This document shows positions 8,186 to 12,480 of a stretch of 12,480 nt of DNA, in pieces (position 1 is the first letter of the stretch; each line of letters begins with the position of its first letter). The notes beneath the pieces are model-generated. The model ran no database searches and was not told the origin of the DNA. It saw only the letters and a program-made list of their open reading frames with translations. The stretch covers positions 1-12,480 of the forward strand of contig JAWQFJ010009662.1 in NCBI GenBank assembly GCA_034096865.1, given 5' to 3'. The DNA is from Theodoxus fluviatilis. Taxonomy: Eukaryota; Mollusca; Gastropoda; Cycloneritida; Neritidae. The position numbers and the translations under genes were made by a program.

Positions 8186-8240
8186 AATGCAATACAATAC
8201 AATACAATACAATACAATACAATGCAATACATTACAATAC
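8186..8240. repeat. (AATAC)n microsatellite, probable retroposon tail
   Basis: A run of AATAC with ATGC and ATTAC variants. On the minus strand it is a GTATT tail ending about 20 nt before the exon B acceptor. A related run lies at 8558-8596. Confidence 0.9.
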
Positions 8241-8557
8241 TTTTTCTTCTTCAGTTGTTCCTTGCTTTAAGGATGAATGGTTCCACTCCCATCCTATGAG
8301 TCCTTTGATGGCTCAGCAAAAGCAGTCTGCAGCGGCAAAGATTAAAGCAGGTGGGGCACTAGAAGTCCTAGGCTGTCACAGAGACTGGTGCCACTTTGAG
8401 TTTCAGTTCACGGGCTGCTGCCTGATGCTGGCAACACTCCTCCTCCAGCGCCGTGGATGCTTTGCGAGTGATTGCTCGCTGCTGGGGGCGATCCTGCGCT
8501 TCCTCTTGAAGTTCAAGCGGTCTGATACTACACTATCTCAGATTTCCTTCAAATTGT
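8241..8557 (-). other. Possible retroposon 3' region upstream of the AATAC tail
   Basis: On the minus strand 8510-8386 is an open frame (ELQEEAQDRPQQRAITRK, then ASTALEEECCQHQAAARE) that stops in front of about 140 bp leading to the GTATT tail. This arrangement looks like the end of a retroposon, but I do not recognise the peptide. No host exon is seen. Confidence 0.3.
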
Positions 8558-8596
8558 AATACAACAGTACAATGCAATATAATATAATACAATGAG
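8558..8596. repeat. Second AATAC/AATAT-type run
   Basis: Imperfect units (AATACAACAGTACAATGCAA, TATAATATAATACAATGAGA) similar to 8186-8240, about 320 bp away. It could be the tail of an older, nested insertion whose body is 8597-8800. Confidence 0.7.
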
Positions 8597-8796
8597 ATGC
8601 TCATTCTGTCATGATCTGACCCCATCCCGATGCTCCCCAGTAGCCTCTCTGGCTGCTTGGGGCCGCCCCTGGCTGAGCTACTGGAGCAGGCCCCAAACAC
8701 TCACAGCCAGCAGTTCCAGCTGATGAGGGGGGCATGGTGCTGCCGCCGCCGTATGATACTCCTAAGGTTAGTTCATAGTGCTCAATAAACTCCGTT

Positions 8797-8875
8797 TCAG
8801 CCCTTTCCAGATGGTCTCAGTACAAGACACTATCAGAGGGATGCAGGGATGGCAGAATGAGATGCTGGGAGCTTC
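8797..8875 (-). repeat. Diverged interspersed repeat, copy 4 (partial)
   Basis: CCTTTCCAGATGGTCTCAGT, ACAAGACACTATCAG and GCAGGGATGGCAGAATGAGA recur in slightly changed form at 10084-10143 on the same strand (GGTCTGAGTACAAGACAC, CAGGGATGGAAAGATGAGG). This copy holds only the head part shared with copy 3. It has an extra short segment between the two shared blocks. Confidence 0.5.
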
Positions 8876-9048
8876 CTTATAGGACTCTCAGACAGACAGA
8901 GTGGTGAGGTAGAGACCTATGACAGCTAGTAAAGATTAGCAGACATCCTTTGGGACCCTGAAGATCCAGGCTTGCCTCTAAGGTCAAATAATGAAGTAAA
9001 AAATGTGTGACATTGTAATACTGGCGATGTGGACAGAATCTGCTAAGG

Positions 9049-9119
9049 TCCTCAGCAGCCCAGTGGTTAAAGCACTCAAACATTCACCGGTGGTTGTGGG
9101 TTCGGTCCCCACCAGAGGA
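9049..9119 (+). mobile_element. tRNA-derived SINE head
   Basis: The T arm is perfect: GTGGG (9096-9100), the seven-base loop TTCGGTC and CCCAC (9108-9112). The flanking acceptor strands TCCTCAG (9049-9055) and CAGAGGA (9113-9119) pair at six of seven positions. An A box (CAGCCCAGTGGTTAAAGCAC, 9056-9075) and B box (GGTTCGGTCC, 9099-9108) are correctly spaced for an internal Pol III promoter. The anticodon arm does not fold and the D stem is partial, so this is a SINE head or tRNA pseudogene rather than a working tRNA. The SINE body presumably continues to the right; its end is not defined. Confidence 0.7.
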
Positions 9120-9302
9120 ATGAAACTTTTTCTGTCTCATACAGGGTGTCTGGCTCTGTGTTAACTCTCAATCCCAGACATAAGGAAGTTAATTCTTTGA
9201 ACTTAAAACAAACTTCAAGAATACATCAAGGCGGGAATGTAGGGTGGGAGTTAGATGGTCAAGGGGGCACATGGCATAGACTTGTGGGTTTTTTTTCTTC
9301 AG

Positions 9303-9388
9303 GTGATGATTTCATTCCTGAAATGTTGAGATTGGACGAAAATGATAAACTGAAAGAAATAGATGCCATAATCAAAAAGTCATTTTGA
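9303..9388 (+). CDS. Possible terminal coding exon of an unidentified nested plus-strand gene
   Basis: A strong acceptor (eight T, then CTTCAG, ending at 9302) precedes a short open frame that ends in TGA at 9386-9388. It encodes a charged, plausible protein C-terminus (GDDFIPEMLRLDENDKLKEI, then DAIIKKSF). An AATAAA follows at 9462-9467, 74 nt after the stop. The composition is protein-like rather than repeat-like, but I do not recognise the protein. Against it: the AATAAA lies inside the SINE-like repeat at 9455-9541, so it may be accidental or borrowed, and no upstream plus-strand exon is evident. It lies in the intron between ankyrin exons A and B, on the opposite strand. Alternatives are a retrocopy fragment or a chance frame. 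Confidence 0.3.
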
Positions 9389-9454
9389 ATTTTTTAAATC
9401 TTTTATGGTTAATTTGTATTGACTTTCCTGAAGAGAAATTTCTCAAAATGTACG

Positions 9455-9541
9455 ATATTTAAATAAACCCAGATTTCTCCGTCCCAGGGATAGAACCACG
9501 GCACTGTGCCTCGCACATCGTCTAACCCCAAAGCATGCTCG
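9455..9541 (-). repeat. SINE-like interspersed repeat, inverted copy
   Basis: This is the reverse-orientation partner of 7013-7100, with about 5 mismatches in the first 60 bp by hand alignment. The AATAAA at 9462-9467 that could serve the candidate terminal exon lies within it. Confidence 0.6.
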
Positions 9542-9949
9542 GGATATTATATTGGCTGCAACCTTGTGTCGTTAGCTTTGGTTAAAACATCTACAACGGG
9601 CCAAAGCAAAAAGACAAGAAGTATTTACAGGAACTTCCCAACCCTTCAAACTTGTTCTCAAAATGTGGTGACTTTTTCAGCTCCTAATATAGTGACATGG
9701 AATAGAGATACTTGCACATGAGTGGATGTAGACTAATAAGACAAGTCAGAAAACTGTAATTTTATTAGCTTCCTTATAATAATAGTTTCATTATGTCATG
9801 CCAGGAGTGGTTTTTTGTGTGTGGATGATAATGCCACTTACCACTAGAAACATTTGTAAGTGTTTCAGATGTACTTATGATGTCTTATGGTGTGATACAG
9901 TCCTTCTTCTTTATTTACAACCAATGCAGATCATAAAGGGATTCATCAT
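9542..9949. other. Unassigned intron DNA between exons A and B
   Basis: AT-rich, with one 71-codon frame of no recognisable content. I see no feature. Confidence 0.5.
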
Positions 9950-10150
9950 TGCAGTTTGAGGGGCACAAATAGGTACACATATTTCCTTCGTTATTCCCTC
10001 TGATGAAAAGCGTAGGACACGCTGTAGGTCAGTTCTCACCCCCCACCCACAGGGAACTCTCCAAACAAAAAGTCAGACACGGTCCTTCCCAATTGGTCTG
10101 AGTACAAGACACAACACAGGGATGGAAAGATGAGGTGATGGGAAGTAACA
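9950..10150 (-). repeat. Diverged interspersed repeat, likely same family, copy 3
   Basis: The stretch around 10010-10050 (GACACGCTGTAGGTCAG then CCCCCACCCACAGGGAA) resembles the ends of the retroposons at 2578 and 6524. From 10080 it continues into CCTTCCCAATTGGTCTGAGT and ACAAGACACAACACAGGGAT, which matches 8804-8860. It therefore appears to hold more of the 5' part of the same family. Boundaries are approximate. Confidence 0.5.
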
Positions 10151-10279
10151 GAAGAAAGAATGAAGACAATTCCAAATTGAACCCAAAATTGGATCTACAG
10201 AAAGTTCACACTTTTTAAGTGTTGCAATAGTCAGCATATATGGATGAACACGAGGTCAACAGACGTCACATGTCCTTAC

Positions 10280-10348
10280 CTGCCCTCGTTGTCTTTCAAG
10301 TTGAGGTCTGCTTTCTGCTGTAGAAGGTGTTCAATGCACTCAACTTTC
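10280..10348 (-). CDS. ANKRD28: Exon A of PP6 ankyrin-repeat regulatory subunit (ANKRD28/44/52-like)
   Basis: This 69-bp internal exon encodes the second helix and loop of one ankyrin repeat (KVECIEHLLQQKADLNLKDN, then EGR). On the minus strand it has a strong acceptor (T-rich tract then CTGCAG at 10354-10349) and a strong donor (GGGCAG|GTAAGG; intron starts at 10279). It enters with one base of a split codon and leaves with two (AG). The A that opens exon B completes the codon as Arg, giving the junction [12 protein letters not shown], which is how this family reads. In vertebrates these proteins are long ankyrin scaffolds (about 26 repeats) that partner the phosphatase PP6. That role is inferred from family likeness recalled from memory, not from a search. 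No earlier exon is visible between 10349 and the window edge. Ankyrin identity is near certain; the ANKRD28 assignment rests mainly on exons B and C. Confidence 0.85.
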
Positions 10349-11092
10349 CTGCAGAAAAAACAACCAAAAACCTTTGAAAAACTGGCTCTGTAATATCCTC
10401 ACATTCAACTGGGCACAAAGGGAAGTACAGAATATCACATTCTTGCACTGAGTATGTCAGACAACTTCTTTATTTGGGCAATCTCAAAGTACTTTCTTCC
10501 TTCTGTGTGTATACTTGTATGTACTATTTTGTCATTTACATTCCCACTGTGTGAATTTTACAGTTTATTGTTTGTATAAAAAAAAAACAATCCTGTTTTG
10601 ATTGACATTAAAGTATACCTATCAATCTACCTATCAATCTAGACATGAGCAGCTTAATTAGCATCATATAAAGAAATCATGTGGCTTATTCGGTTGACCC
10701 CAAACGCAACAAAGGGTTCATTACTATCAAAACCAATGCAAAGCATTTCACTTTTACAATGCAAACTAAGTAGTAATATTTACTGTACAATAAACAGTGA
10801 AACCTGATAAGTGTGAGTGACTCTCCAATCTGAGACTTCTTGTCTTGCTTTTGCAAGACAAATTCTTGTCTCAATTACAAGACCCACCTTGTTCAAAACC
10901 TCTTTTTTCCCCCCTCCCTGGAAAGGTCAAAAATAGGAGCCTTTACTGAACATGGGCAAGTGTCTCTTACATTTGGACAGCTGACATGAGATTGTACAAG
11001 AAATTTCTCATAAGCTCTCATAAAATAAAAAAGCAGGCTACCCATCCTCTGGGCAGTTGGTTCCATATTGATTACAAGTAAGGCAAGCACTC
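10349..11092. other. Unassigned intron DNA upstream of exon A
   Basis: AT-rich. It holds a short CTATCAATCTAC duplication near 10616-10640 and an A-run at 10579-10589. I found no ankyrin-like frame with splice sites, so the preceding exon lies outside the window. Confidence 0.5.

Positions 11093-11171
<79 letters not shown>
11093..11171. repeat. (CTGT)n microsatellite
   Basis: About 20 nearly perfect CTGT units. It forms the left boundary of the second LINE fragment. Confidence 0.97.
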
Positions 11172-11175
<4 letters not shown>

Positions 11176-11948
11176 TCAATGCACCCTGAACGTTACCCTT
11201 GATCATTTTGATTATTTACAAAAATGGTGTTCATCAAATAGAATAGTTATAAACCCCTCAAAAACCAAGTGCATGATCCTAACTACAAGACAAAAACGTC
11301 AACAACAACCCTTAACCATCAACCTTATGCTAGAAAATGAAATCATTGAGCAAGTCTCAGAACACAGAGTGCTAGGCATAATTGTTGATGAACAACTAAC
11401 TTGGGAACAACATGTCAATTCCTTATACAAAACTATTGCTAAGAACATTTTCTTGCTCTCCAAACTGAGGCATTTTGTCAACACTGATGCATGCACAATG
11501 TTTTTTCACGCACACATAAATTCACATATTAATTTGCATCCGTTGTATGGGATGGCTCCATCGCAGTGCACTTGAACAAGATTAAACCACTGTACAGACA
11601 AGCTGCCAAGCTTATCATTTCTGAGTCAACAATGTCTACGGATGAAAAGATCAGAAATCTTGGCTTACTACCCTTCCAAAACACCTCGTCCTCAATAAAT
11701 GCATCCTTATGCACAAAATTGCTCATTCACGAGCACCGAAGTATCTTACTGATCTCTTCATTCGTCCCCAAACAAGCCATTCACTATCTCGCAACACTTT
11801 CATTCTACCACAACCTAGAGTAGACATTTTCAAAGGCAGTATTACATATTCAGGTGTTATGATATGGAATACACTCCAATTGCACCTAAGGAACAATACT
11901 TCCATGAAGTCTTTTAAAGCATTCATACGTGATTATCTATTCAGATGA
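11172..11948 (+). pseudogene. C-terminal RT-region fragment of a second jockey/CR1-type LINE, two frameshifts
   Basis: The frame starts right after the CTGT run (SLQCTLNVTLDHFDYLQKWC) and continues as SNRIVINPSKTKCMILTTRQ, HRVLGIIVDEQLTWEQHVNS and KNIFLLSKLRHFV. Around 11532 a one-base deletion shifts the frame to one reading HLNKIKPLYRQAAKLII and STMSTDEKIRNLGLLPFQ. Around 11680 a second one-base deletion shifts it to MHKIAHSRAPKYLTDLFIRP, then YSGVMIWNTLQLHLRNNTSM and a stop at 11946-11948. K..LGI.VD..L.W..HV followed by an NTSM-type C-terminus is the region just after the RT catalytic core in these elements. The catalytic core itself is absent, so this is a 5'-truncated, dead copy, and a different family from 1664-2530. 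Confidence 0.85.
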
Positions 11949-12200
11949 TCTCACTGCTGTTGCCTGTACATATGACACGTATTTGCTTGAACCTGAAGAC
12001 TCACTGAGCTGACAGTTGTCAAAGGCATCTACTAAAATCTTTGTCATTGTTGATCATATTCTTCATATACCTTACCAACTGTTTTACATATATTAGCTAC
12101 TGTGTATTTTTTTCTTATCTATCCATGTTTTCATTTCTATATGAGCAAAGACAATTTGTAAGATAGGCAGAAATGCCTAAAAATTTTATCCTTGATAAAT
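11949..12200 (+). mobile_element. 3' UTR and end of the second LINE
   Basis: About 250 bp of AT-rich sequence follows the stop and closes with a perfect six-pair hairpin, TAGGCA-GAAA-TGCCTA (12164-12179), then an AT-rich end (AAAATTTTATCCTTGATAAA). A short stem-loop near the 3' end is known in some LINEs (for example UnaL2 of eel) as the RT recognition site; its role here is inferred. The CT microsatellite begins shortly after. Confidence 0.6.
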
Positions 12201-12210
12201 AACGAGTCAA

Positions 12211-12275
12211 TCTCTCTCTCTCTCATGTATCTCTCTCTCTCTCTCATCAATCTATCTCTCTCTCTCTCTCATCAA

Positions 12276-12319
<44 letters not shown>
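12211..12319. repeat. (CT)n compound microsatellite
   Basis: CT runs interrupted by ATGTAT and by ATCAATCTAT twice, ending in a pure 34-bp-plus run. CGAGT occurs at both flanks (12203 and 12321). A further short CT run lies at 12410-12423. Confidence 0.95.
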
Positions 12320-12321
<2 letters not shown>

Positions 12322-12480
12322 GAGTAAATAAGTTCAATGTAAGAATTGCATACAGCCTGTGCTGCACCACTACCACCTTCATCAGCTTGAATGCTGTGGC
12401 TTTAGTGCTTTCTCTCTCTCTCTGACAGGAGGATATAATTACTGAGGAGTGCAATTTATGGAGTTGTGCTACATACATGG

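Noticed and set aside
8021..8227. Reading the ankyrin exon as an intronless small gene with its own Met
   Set aside because: The upstream part is AATAC repeat translation; clear acceptor and donor sites and phase matching show it is an internal exon.
9049..9119. A working tRNA gene
   Set aside because: The D stem is partial and no anticodon arm forms.
12192..12425. Ser/Leu-rich and Arg/Glu-rich frames
   Set aside because: Translations of the CT microsatellite.

Overview
This is nuclear DNA of an animal, most likely a repeat-rich marine invertebrate. Short exons with GT..AG borders, several non-LTR retrotransposon (LINE) remnants of the kind common in molluscs and other marine invertebrates, tRNA-derived SINE heads and very long satellites all point that way. 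I see no operon, bacterial gene, CRISPR array or phage. The species cannot be fixed from the sequence alone.

The only host gene I can support with confidence is on the minus strand. Three short exons (10348-10280, 8165-8025 and 6511-6400) splice in perfect phase into a continuous run of ankyrin repeats. The run closely matches the vertebrate PP6 regulatory ankyrin subunits ANKRD28/44/52. A weak fourth exon is possible at 4244-4182. The rest of the gene lies outside the window, and most of the 12.5 kb is its introns. A small plus-strand terminal exon (about 9303-9388) may belong to a second, nested gene.

Layout from left to right. 1-900: unassigned DNA with a decayed minus-strand tRNA-like SINE head near 480-550. 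936-1475: a mixed tandem repeat with periods of 119, 116, 75 and 72 bp. 1664-2530: an open, minus-strand reverse transcriptase fragment of a jockey/CR1-type LINE. 2578-2755: a small retroposon flanked by a 14-bp target-site duplication. 3090-3353: a 110-bp-arm foldback (MITE-like) element. 3551-3987: ACT and GGA triplet tracts. 4493-6353: a satellite made of 46-bp founder units followed by about 92 copies of an 18-bp unit. 6400-6511: ankyrin exon C, with a retroposon tail against its acceptor. 7013-7520: a SINE-like repeat joined to a LINE 3' end with a CTGAA tail. 8025-8165: exon B, again with a repeat tail (AATAC) against its acceptor. 9049-9119: a tRNA-derived SINE head. 9455-9541: an inverted copy of the 7013 repeat. 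10280-10348: exon A. 11093-11171: a CTGT microsatellite. 11172-12200: the frameshifted C-terminal part and 3' end of a second LINE, closing in a GNRA-type hairpin. 12211-12319: a CT microsatellite.

I found no new self-contained biological system. The most interesting points are how repeats sit against the splice sites of the ankyrin gene: the UG-rich 18-bp satellite starts about 45 nt inside an intron, and retroposon tails sit 10-20 nt from two acceptors. The perfectly phased exon set, the foldback element and the 46-bp to 18-bp satellite transition are also worth checking.
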